A stretch of 64,000 bases of DNA, taken from Gentiana macrophylla (Eukaryota; Streptophyta; Magnoliopsida; Gentianales; Gentianaceae). The position numbers were made by a program, and so were the translations under genes. The notes beneath the pieces are model-generated. The model was not told the origin of the DNA, ran no database searches, and worked only from the letters and a program-made list of their open reading frames with translations. Of the stretch, positions 55,157-64,000 are shown piece by piece. The stretch is taken from NCBI GenBank assembly GCA_026214975.1, contig CM047805.1:2914001-2978000 (forward strand), written 5' to 3'. The first letter of the stretch is position 1; each line of letters starts with the position of its first letter.

Positions 55157-55159
55157 ATG
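55157..55159. other. Tandem-duplication join with ATG microhomology
   Basis: Left side equals the A LTR (up to 31795), right side equals R gag (from 14765). The three bases ATG are common to both parents. This is the join between the end of duplication unit 1 (14765-55156) and unit 2 (55157 onward). Confidence 0.75.
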
Positions 55160-56043
55160 CATCAATATATATCTCACATGAATCTGTACAATGCCTTAGA
55201 TGAGATGAAATGTAAAGCTTTCCCTGCACTGCTAACAGGAAGGGCCAGAGAATGGTTCAACAAAATTCCTCCTAAGTCGATCTCCGACTTCGGAACCCTA
55301 ACTCGGAAGTTCGTCCACGCCTTCATCGCAGCTCGTCCTTTACAGAGAAATCAGACTCACCTTCTAACTTTGAAGCAGAAGCAAGATGAGTCCGTTCTTC
55401 ACTTTATAAAGCATTTTAATGAAGAGTCCGCACAGGTGCGGGATGCAGATGATCGACTACTGATCGCCTCTTTCATGGCAGGTCTACGAGAGGGACGGCT
55501 GCACGCTAAGCTGAACAACAAACTTCCTCGAACAATGGAAGAATGTTTAGATGTAGCCTATAAACATTGTCAGGAAGAAGAAGCAAATAGGCTAAAAAGA
55601 GAAATGGAAAGAGGTGAAGGAAAGAAAAGCAAGTCTGAAGATAAGTCAGAAAAGAAAAGGAAGTCGGTTTGGGATCGGGTAACTGTGCCCATCTCAGATC
55701 GGTTAGGGAAGAAATGAGCTTTGCAAGATAGAGACTTCATCCCTTTGAACAGATCTCGCGAGCAGGTCCTCGCAATCATGGAAAGAAATGGTGTAGCCAA
55801 GGTCCACCACCAATGAGGGGACCCAGAGAGAAAAGAGACCTTAACAAGTTTTGTAAGTATCATCAGGATGTTGATAATTATTCAGAGCAATGTCGGGATC
55901 TGATCAGAGATATTGATGCAGTAGTAATGGAAGGAAAGCTGGACGAGGTCGTAGATCGATCTCATCAGGCCGAACCGCACGGCCGGCGTGAGTTCAAGCG
56001 CAGAAATAACTACAAAAATAGAGGATACAGAGATGAGTTTTAA
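55157..56043 (+). pseudogene. gag: R' gag, N-terminus missing
   Basis: 189 open residues from the join: ALLTGRAREWFNKIPPKSI, LTRKFVHAFIAARPLQRNQT, then FMAGLREGRLHAKLNNKLPR, intact where R is frameshifted, and a Lys/Glu-rich tail. After the shared stop at 55717 the zinc-knuckle remnant CKYHQDVDNYSEQC is at about 55850-55900. Confidence 0.8.
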
Positions 56044-56213
56044 AGAAGAAGAGACCACTCCCCAGACCCTAATGGTTAGTTGGATAATCGCCCTATGAAC
56101 ACGGTCAATACGATCTCAGGGGGGCCGAACAACACGAGCAGAGCTGAAGATTCAAACAGTAGCAGGTCTATGCTCCTACTCAAACGAGTAAAAGACAAAG
56201 ACTGATAGGAGAA

Positions 56214-56796
56214 GTGACCAATGGTCCTAAGGACTCCCTCCCGTTAGTAATCTACAATGAGGGGTTAGTTATAGAGGCGGTGATCAGTAAGAATCTGATG
56301 AAGCGAATATGTGTAGATACCGGCAGTGCTGTGAACGCCCTTTACTATAATGTTTTCATAGCTATGGGATTGAAAGATGCCGAACTCACCCCTGTTTAGG
56401 CTAATTTGTTCGGCTTTGCCGGACCCAGTTCATCCACTGGGTATGATCAAACTTCCAACCACTTTCGGGGAAAGAACTAAGGGCAGGACACTGATGGTGG
56501 ATTATGTGGTATTTATTCACCCCTCAGCATATAATGTGGTTATGGGAAGACCGGCACTAATCGACCTTCGAGCTGTAATCTCACCAGCTCATGTTAGTAT
56601 GAAGTTCCCTATAAGAGAAGGCTTGGTAGAAATCAAAGGCGATGTGGAAATATCCAGGAGTTGTTACACGGCAACAGTAAATGGAAAGATAATGGTTCAA
56701 CAAGTGAGAATCGAAGAGTTGCTCCCTGAAGATGAAGAGAGTTGGTCATCTGAAGATCAGACAAAGTTTTTTTTGTCTATGGGACGAACAGACTGA
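56214..56796 (+). pseudogene. pol: R' pol: aspartic protease
   Basis: RICVDTGSAVNALY and, after the shared stop and shift near 56397, YNVVMGRPALIDLRAVISP. Sequence and lesions as in R. Confidence 0.75.
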
Positions 56797-56875
56797 CTCA
56801 ACAATTAGTGGGGGAACATGGATCCCAGCCTCATATAAGGAATCTTTGATAACTCTCTTGAAAGAATTCTAGGAT

Positions 56876-57724
56876 GTGTTCGCATGGAAAACTGAAGACA
56901 TGCCAGGATTATCGCCAGAGCTAGCCATACACAGGCCTAACATAGATCCGAACAAGAGTTCTGTTCGTCAAAAGAAAATGCACTTTGCCTCTGAACGTAT
57001 CTCGGCAATTAAGCAAGAAGTTACCAAATTGTTGCAGGCCAACATCATTAAAGAAGTCATGTATCCAGAATGACTAGCAAACCTAGTGCTGGTCAAGAAG
57101 CCAGATGGGAGTTCGAGGATGTGAGTTGACTTTACTGATCTCAACAAAGCATGTTTGAAACATTGTTACGCCTTGCACAAGATTGATCGTCTAGTGGACT
57201 CAGCAGTGGGATATAAAGTGTTTGCATTCCTAGATGCATACAAAGGATATCATCTGATCACAATGGATCCCCAAGATGCGGAAAAAACATCCTTCATAAC
57301 AGAATTTGGGACGTACTGATATGTCACTATGCCCTTCGGCCTGAAGAACGCTGGAGGAACATATCAAAGGGCGGTCAACCAGATATTTGCCCAACAAATT
57401 GGGAGATGCATGGAGGTGTATGTGGACGACCTCCTAATCAAAAGCAGGACTCTTGATCAATATTTAACAGATGTCAGAGAGGTATTTGAGGTACTGAGGC
57501 AGACTCAAATGAAGCTTAACCCTAAAAAATGCACATTTGGGGTCAGATTAGGCAAATTCCTAGGATATATGATATCCAAAGAAGGAATAAGAGCCAATGC
57601 TCTGAAAGCCATGCAACCGCCAAAAAGCATTAAAGATGTACAGCGGCTAACCGGACGAATAGCAACGCTGAACAGGTACTCTTTAGATCGGCACAGCGTG
57701 CCTTACCTTTTTTCAAAATTCTGA
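56876..57724 (+). pseudogene. pol: R' pol: reverse transcriptase
   Basis: Same motifs and shared stops as R, but the segment from MPFGLKNAGG runs on through VYVDDLLIKS and FGVRLGKFLGYMISKEGIRA to LTGRIATLNRY without the frameshift of R. A shared stop lies at 57722. Confidence 0.85.
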
Positions 57725-57783
57725 GAAGAGCAAGTCCTTTCCAATGGGATGAGGAAAGTCAAAAAGCATTTGAAGAACTGAAA

Positions 57784-58149
57784 TTGTACTTGGCCGAACT
57801 ACCCATGCTAATAGCTCATCAGGAAGGAGAATCTTTATATGTACACTTGGCAGTATGTGAAAAAGCGCTAAGCGCTGTACTGGTCAAAGAGCAAGACGGA
57901 CATCAAATACCAGTTTTCTTTGTGATCAAAGCACTCCATGGACCAGAGGTCAGATATTCAAATGCAGAAAAGTTGGCATTGGCATTGGTGCATGCCTCCA
58001 GGAAGTTAATACCTTACTTCCAGGCACATCCAATCACGGTGATCACCGATCAGCCTTTACGGCAAATCTTAGGACGACCAAAAACCTCAGGAAGGTCGGC
58101 AAAGTGGGTCATGGAACTGGTAGAGTACGATATTCATTTTTGTCCCTGA
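57784..58149 (+). pseudogene. pol: R' pol: RNase H with unfilled B site
   Basis: Uninterrupted: HQEGESLYVHLAVCEKALSA spans the position where B sits in R (57843-57847). It continues to RSAKWVMELVEYDIHFCP and a shared stop. Confidence 0.85.
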
Positions 58150-58209
58150 ACTGCCATTAAAGCACAAGCCTTAGCAGACTTCCTTGCCGAAGGGATCGTT
58201 GTTCTCCTA

Positions 58210-58760
58210 GAGGACGATCAGCCCAAACATGAAGAGAACAAACGGAAACTATATGCGGATGGTGTAGCGAACAAAGAAGGGGCAGGGGCAGGCCTCCTGC
58301 TCGTCAGTCCGAAAGGGGAAGAATTCCCCTACGCCTTGCGGTTTGGGTTTCAAGCCACTAATAATGAAGCAGAGTATGAAGCCTTAATTACGAGGCACAA
58401 GCGGCAAATAATCTTGGGAGCGAGATAGTACGCAAGTTTACAGCAATTCACAGCTCATTGTAAACCATATAAACGGCGAATATGAAGCTAAAGATGAGCC
58501 AATAAAAAAGTACCTAACAGTGGCTCGATCTCTATTAGAAAAGTTTCAACAGGTCCAGGTTGACCGGATACCCCGAGCAGAGAATAGAAGAAGCGGACGC
58601 CCTATCAAAACTAGCGTCAAACTTTGTGCCGGACAAGAAAGTATTGGTGGAGCTCCTCAAAGAAAGGAGTTACGATCAGAAGAGCGTTCAGCCGATCTGG
58701 CAAGCCAGTACGTGGATGGATCCTATTGTGTCCTACCTCAGAGATAGAATTATGCCCTAA
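58210..58760 (+). pseudogene. pol: R' pol: second RNase H
   Basis: KLYADGVANKEGAGAGLLLV (Ala to Val against R) and NNEAEYEALIT, then frame breaks around 58390-58430 and 58590 where short bases differ from R. It ends ADALSKLASNFVPDKKVLVE. Confidence 0.7.
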
Positions 58761-58799
58761 GACAAGGTTCAGGCTAGAAAGATGTAACTCTTAGCGACC

Positions 58800-59962
58800 C
58801 GATACTCGCTGTTCGAGAATGTCCTTTATCGCAGGTCGTATATTGCACCCTGGCTTAGATGCGCAACAACTGAAGAAGGGAAATACCTTCTCAGAGATAC
58901 ACTTGGGAATTTGCAGAAATCATCCCGGAGCTCGAATAGTAGCAAGGAAGTGTAGGCTGTTCGGCTACTATTGGCCAACAATGCTGGAAGATGCCAAAGA
59001 ATTGGTGGAAAAGTGTAAATCGTGCCAGGAGCATGATAATCTGTCACATCAACCGTCTCAAGATATGGTTCCCGTGGTGTCCCTTTGGCTCTTCGATCAG
59101 TGGGGGGTGTAACTAGCGGTACCACTTCAGCGAGCTCCCGACAATGTCCGATTTATAATAGTAGCAGTGGACTATTTCACCAAGTGGGTTGAAGCTGAAC
59201 CACCGACTACCCTAACGGGGAAGCAAATACAGAAATTTCTATGGAAGAACATAGTATGCAGATATGAGATCCCAAAGAATTTAATTTCAGACAATGGAAC
59301 TCAGTTTGAAGACAAAATAGTCAAGGAATGGTGTGCTGAACTTCTCATAACTCAACACTTTACGTCTGTTGGCCATTCTCAAGCTAATGGGCATATCGAA
59401 TAGACCAACAGGCAGATCAAAACTGGGCTGAAGAAACGCCTAGAAGAGGAGGGAGATAATTGGACCGAGCACCTGCATAATATCTTATGGACGTACAGGA
59501 CAACTCCCAACTCGGCCACTGGAGAAACTCTGTTCAGCTTAGCATACGGGTGCGAGGCAGTAATTCCGGCCGAGATCGGCCTACCATCGCCACGATCAGC
59601 AATTAACTGAGCTCAAGCACTCAAAAAATGAAGAACAGCAATTAACTGAGCTCAAGCACTCAAAAAATGACCTGGAAGAAGCTTAGAATGTGGCCTTCAT
59701 TAAAATGGCCAAATATAAACAGCGCATATCTCAGTATTACAACTCCCGGGTTAAACAATCATATTTCAAAGTGGGAGATCTGGTGCTCAGAAAGAATGAG
59801 GTCAGCAGACAAGGGCCACAAGGAAAACTTGACCCGAACTGGGAAGACCCCTACAAAGTGGTCAAGGTGCATTGAAAATGAGCATATCAGCTGGCTGATG
59901 CAACTGGCAGGACTATACCGCGCATCGGGAATGCCTCCAACCTGAGGAAATTTTATGTCTAG
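58800..59962 (+). pseudogene. pol: R' pol: integrase
   Basis: HPGLDAQQLKKGN, GICRNHPGAR, CRLFGYYWPTM (complete, whereas R lacks three codons here), CKSCQEHD, VDYFTKWVEAEPPTT, LISDNGTQFEDKIV, SQANGHIE then the shared TAG, and NLRKFYV-stop at 59960-59962. The same ~40-bp tandem duplication is present at about 59600-59670. Confidence 0.8.
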
Positions 59963-60091
59963 GACAGGTTCCAGACTTTATTTATTATTTCTGTTTTAAA
60001 CTTTATGTCTCAAAAAGGTGTAATCAAACATCAGTTATTATAATAAATTATTATTCTGCACAAGTGCATTGCTTGTTTCATATGATTGATT

Positions 60092-60655
60092 AAAGTTTGC
60101 AAAGGACAAACTTCATAAGTCTGCAGGACCGATGATCAAAACTGAGCTGCAAAGCAGTCTAAGAAGTTGGTAAAACCAAAAACTTCATAAGTCTATTGGA
60201 TAGACGATCAGAACTGAGTTGCAAGTCAGACTCAGAAAAGTTTGCAAAAGACAAACTTTATACGTCTGCAGGACAGACAAAACGAACTGAGCTGCAGGTC
60301 AGACTCAGAAAAATTTGCAAAGGACAAACTTCATAAGTCTATAGGACAGACGATCAGAAGTGAGCTGCAGGTCAGACTCAGAAATTTTTGCAAAAGACAA
60401 ACTTCACGGGTCTGCAGGATAGACTATACGAACTGAGCTGTAAGGTAGACTCGGAAGTTGGTGAAATCCAAACTTAACCGCACAACAGACGAACATAACT
60501 GATGTACGCTCAGAACTGAGACGCATTATAAACACAGAAAGTTTGAAATAATCAAACTTTCTAAGTCTGTAGGACAGACGATCAGAACCATTATAAACTC
60601 AAATTTTTTGAAATAATCAAACTTTAAGTCTGCAGGATAGACGATCAGAGCCAAC
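60092..60655 (+). repeat. Tandem array in R' 3' region
   Basis: Counterpart of 27293-27860 with the same unit order. Here the unit motif GAGCTGCAGGTCAGACTC is better preserved (for example 60290-60308), whereas R shows disrupted versions at CTG/CAG sites. Confidence 0.75.
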
Positions 60656-60902
60656 ACAAAAGCACATCATTCAAAAAGCAAAGCTTATAAATGATGTACT
60701 TGAGAAACAAAGTACCTAAGTTATGCTTGAATAAAAAGTAAGGCGTAAAGGGCCGACCAAAAAGAAATAACAGAACAAGTGCCTAAAAGGCATATATTGT
60801 CAAATAGAACAAGTGCACAAAGGCACACATTGTCAAAACAAAAGACAATAAAAAGTTTGAAATAATTACAAGTGTTTCAAAATAAAAAATAAAATTACAA
60901 GC

Positions 60903-62519
60903 CTAAGACTCGCAGAAGGATCTTGTTGAGAAGGCGTCGGAAGAAGCACCAGGAGGATTGAGTGAAGACTTGCAGCTTCTTGAGCAAGCAGCAGTCTGGG
61001 CATACTTCTTGGCCAGATCTTCATTGGCCTGAAATTCTGTAAGTCTAGCCTCATAGACTCTGTTACCTCCAGGTTTGCGAAGCCCCCCATGGGGAAGATT
61101 CTCAATAACCAGCTGAGGACACTGCTCATTAGCTTGATCCACACCCAGGGTGTACCCATGATTCAAGATTGACCAAGTAAAACATTTAAAGCCCCAGTAA
61201 AGTGAGCAGAGCTCTTGTACTCATGAATAGCTTGGGCGATCTGCACAGGCATCACAGCTTTGAGCCCCTCATTCTCAGTTCAGAGTTGTGCCATGGCCTC
61301 CTCCTGCTCTGAAATTTGCCTGGCGTAATCGGCGCTGGTAGTCCTTAACTCTTGCATCTCGGCCTACTAGGCCAGAATGATCTTATTCAGATTAGCGATC
61401 TGCTGGTCTTTGGACAGAGACTCGTCCTTATGTTTTTACGGCTGGCTGAGAGGTCAGCAATCCGTTTCACCAAGGAGCTCTTCTGGGAAGAGAAGCTGTT
61501 AAGCCTATTCAGAACTTCCTTCCCATCCTTGACAACTTTGTGAGAACATTAAGAGGTCGATGACGGTAATAAGATAACCAAAAAAAAAAAGACAAAGGCA
61601 AAGATAGATTCCTACGGTTGTTATACTCACTTGGGTAAGCCTCATGTAAGGCTCAGGCCGAAGTCGGACAAACAAGCCGCCTCGATCGATTCGGGGCCAT
61701 TCTTAATGGTCTAAGGTGACACCCGATCCGGCGATGTCCTCAAAAGATGTTTATTAACCTTGAGTGGAGCATACATCGGTGGAAGTTGATGATAGTTCCA
61801 ACCAGCCAGTTCGGGGTGCCCGCCGTGACGGATAAAAAAGAAGTGGGTCTTCCACTCATGAATATAAGTTTTTCCTTTGGAAAGAATGGGGATGCCTCTT
61901 CGGTGGTCAGTTCGGCGTGGAAAATAATACCACCCGCTATGATTCCTAACCTTCTTATGCTGATAGAAAGTCCTAAACAAATTTATAGAGAACTCAATAT
62001 CTACACATCTACAGAAAATCACGAAGCCGGTGATCGCTCTAACCCCATCGGGGGCGATCTTGGCAGATCCCAGATGGTAATGTCTCAAAACGGCCAAAAA
62101 GGCCGGACAGAACGTGACCCTAAGGCCACATAAGAACCTCTCCCTGTACAGAGTAAAGTACCCCTCCGGGGGATGATGAGCATATAGATTCGCACCTCCA
62201 AGAAGACGGGGAGAGTATTGGTCCATGTCAACATTGTATCGATTCTGGATCCGAAGGATATCATCTGTGTAAGCTTGGATCTAACCACAAAACAACTTAT
62301 GGCTGACCTAGCAGTCATGTGTGCTCTAATACTTTGATTCAAAGAAGTAAACCCAAAACCAGAAAGAGGCCTAGATGGATTAGCAGGCTGGGGATCTACA
62401 ACTAACTGCTCAGTTTCGCTACGATCAGAAACATGATTAGAAGCATGGATCTCTAATTGAGCCCTAGACTGATGAACTTCTACCTCAGACTTGGACTGGG
62501 ATTCAAATTCCCTTTGCAT
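60903..62519 (-). pseudogene. R' antisense ORF, spliced
   Basis: Counterpart of 28111-29733. Exon 1 about 61631-62519 with a frameshift near 62240; the domain YFTLYRERFLCGLRVTF...RNHSGWYYFPRR is intact. The shared TAA is at about 61705. Intron 61536-61630 with donor CAA/GTGAGTATAAC. Exon 2 60903-61535 has the coiled coil and Ala/Ser-rich tail with extra frame changes. Confidence 0.6.
61536..61630 (-). other. Predicted 95-nt intron in the R' antisense ORF
   Basis: Donor GTGAGTATAAC matches the plant consensus closely. T-rich tract in the middle. The acceptor reads TTCTCACAAAG here against TTCTGTCAG in R. Confidence 0.5.
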
Positions 62520-62524
62520 TGAAC

Positions 62525-63113
62525 TACTAGGTACATCGGAGTATAGTAAGGGCGAATCAAGGTCGATCCACGAGAGACAATGCAACTTTAAGTATAAATG
62601 ATTCTAGCCTAACTAAGAAGCGACATATATGGTCTTTGACCAACAATAAACATGAAAGAAACTTGGTATTCCTCCCCCTCTTACCACCGATCTACTAACT
62701 TGGATTAGTTAATCTCTATATTTACATCCCCACATAATTTCCTTAAATTAATCGAGCTAGCTTTTAATTAAGTTTTAAGCTACGGGTGCAACTCACTAAC
62801 CCTATCTACTCCGACCATGGTAGTAGCAATCTATATGCAAGCTACCCTCCTTAATTAGTCCGTAATAGCCATACGCATAAAGAACTAGAATTGCCGATAT
62901 CGAAGCGCTAACTCATCTGACTAACCCGCTGAAGCGGATGTCGACACCGATCAAGACGTTCTAGGGTCCATCAAGACTATGTCCAAACTAACACTTCACT
63001 ATCAGTACTTCAAGTTAATTTACGAATACAATACGCATATTGGCCAGATCTAAACTACTATTAATTAAGCTTGTCGATCAGCGAAGCGTCGTGAATCCTG
63101 CAGATTAAGTTTC
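62525..63113 (-). repeat. LTR fragment E', second copy
   Basis: Same truncation point after CATTGAACTACTAGG and the same end next to the A LTR (AGATTAAGTTTC) as E at 29740-30320. Confidence 0.7.
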
Positions 63114-64000
63114 GACGGACGTTTTCTAGTGCTATACAATCCTTACCGGCGAGTGTACCGGGTCAAATTATAGTGCTAGTATAGTGAGTCAGTGTCGAAT
63201 CCTCGTGGAAATGTGGTAATTCTTTTAAGTGTGGTTAAACACCAAAGCGACTATTATTATCTCGATCTAAATCGAGGTTTTATCATACAGTCGTTTCTTA
63301 TACTAATAAGCAGAAAATAATTTCATAAATCACAACTAAACTATTATTATATATATAAATACATAAATATATATAGTAATACATACTTGATACAATATAT
63401 ATATATAGATATATAGATACCAATATATTAAATACTAATAATTATTATAGAACTAGCCAAGATATATATAATTGAATTATTCAATCTTTTCGGTTTAATG
63501 GATGTGCTCGATCTTCCTTTTATTAGGTCAATTGAGTAAATGAAAGCGGTGCACTCACGAGGTTAACAATTCCTCCTCACACGAGCGTATGAAATTGTCA
63601 TATGTCAATTTGTCATCAGTTCAATCTCCACAAGCCGCCCCATGCTAATCTCGGTTAGTGCGAGCAGTGCAGTACAAATCTACCCCGGATAAAGAGGTTG
63701 CTCCGTTTGTCCAGACGGCCGATGTTATTCAAAAGGCTCCGGTTGTCAAAGCGGATCGATTTAACTTTCGGTGTTAGTTTCAATTAAGCTGTTGATTTTA
63801 ACATTATTACGATCTTGAGCACAAATTTTAATAAGATTCATCTTTCCCAAGACAAATCGCTGCGGGTAGGAAATAGGATTCCGTTGTCACGCTTTCGCAT
63901 ACGGCCAATTTTACCCTCCGGTTTTTCTATCATTTATCTCATATCATAACTTCTCTGGTCAGTTCATCGTTAGGTTATATGTTGTGATTCATTTTGATTA
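63114..64000 (-). repeat. A' LTR, third copy, continues past the window
   Basis: GACGGACGTTTTCTAG onward, matching 30322-31210. The first T of the TG end is missing or merged. Microsatellite short (63393-63420). It shows that duplication unit 2 includes at least the start of A. Confidence 0.9.

Larger units (their letters stand above)
30321..55159 (-). mobile_element. Athila-like gypsy retrotransposon A with accessory ORFs
   Basis: Minus strand. 5' LTR 53652-55159 (truncated at the duplication join), tRNA-Asp PBS 53628-53645, gag, protease, RT-RNase H, integrase, zinc-knuckle ORF, two related accessory ORFs, polypurine tract and 3' LTR 30321-32323. Copia element C is inserted in gag, so A itself is about 15.3 kb. 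Near-identical LTRs mean a young insertion, yet gag-pol carries several stops. A large region of extra ORFs between pol and the 3' LTR is where Athila elements carry an env-like gene, but the proteins here look different. Confidence 0.85.
53652..55159 (-). repeat. 5' LTR of A, truncated
   Basis: Matches 30321-31795 of the 3' LTR and then ends abruptly inside the promoter palindrome block, where R' sequence begins. The missing ~530 bp correspond to 31796-32323, the far U3. It still has TATA (about 54983) and palindromes at 55009, 55031 and 55123. Confidence 0.9.
55157..62525 (+). mobile_element. R', second copy of Tat-like element R, 5'-truncated, without B
   Basis: Very similar to 14765-29740 minus element B, including shared stops. 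LTR, PBS and Gag N-terminus are missing. It holds the unfilled B target. It ends at the same E junction as R, so it arose by duplication rather than separate insertion. Confidence 0.9.

Noticed and set aside
1..64000. Host protein-coding gene somewhere in the window
   Set aside because: Every long open frame with recognisable motifs is retroelement-derived; no intron-exon gene structure of a host family was found.

Overview
This window is plant nuclear repeat DNA, most likely from a eudicot with a large genome. It is built almost entirely from LTR retrotransposons inserted into one another. Supporting signs are plant Ty1/copia and Ty3/gypsy coding domains, primer-binding sites (PBS) matching the 3' ends of tRNA-Asp or initiator tRNA-Met, 5-bp target-site duplications (TSDs), and the absence of any recognisable host gene, tRNA or rRNA. 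Nearly every coding region is broken by stops or frameshifts.

Layout, left to right. (1) 1-3244: the 5' part of a minus-strand copia element (F), inserted into the left LTR of a non-autonomous gypsy-type element D (LTRs 3245-4695 and 5437-7121, about 0.7 kb of internal DNA with a Gag remnant). (2) 7127-11765: older gypsy LTR material (H, and the start of another LTR at 11379) holding a clean solo copia LTR at 7350-9281 with TSD CAAGG. (3) 11766-29740: element R, a plus-strand Tat/Retand-like gypsy element. It has an interrupted 5' LTR, gag, protease, RT, RNase H, a second RNase H, integrase, a tandem-repeat 3' region and an antisense ORF with a likely intron. A 7.6-kb non-coding element B (17459-25050, TSD ACACT) sits inside its RNase H. 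(4) 29740-30320: fragment E of another LTR. (5) 30321-55159: element A, a minus-strand Athila-like gypsy element with gag-pol, a small zinc-knuckle ORF and two related accessory ORFs. A young copia element C (42364-51855, TSD CTTCC) is inserted in its gag. (6) 55157-63113: R' and E', a second copy of R plus E without B, followed by the start of a third copy of the A LTR (63114-64000).

The order R-E-A / R'-E'-A' is a large tandem duplication, about 40.4 kb as it stands and about 32.8 kb before B inserted. Its join is at 55157-55159. Inferred order of events: D and H are oldest; E truncates R; A inserts into E; the segment duplicates; then B inserts into R. C inserts into A at an unknown time relative to the duplication, but its near-identical LTRs make it young.

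The most striking pattern is regulatory. Several unrelated LTR families each carry a private short palindrome, repeated several times and usually just upstream of the TATA box: GGCGCGCGCC-like in D and H, TCGGTCGACCGA in B, CGGATCGATCCG in A. In A the same palindrome also occurs inside the element upstream of each accessory ORF, once with its own TATA box. This suggests accessory genes with their own promoters under the same control as the LTR. Protein-family names are from memory of motifs and no database search was run.
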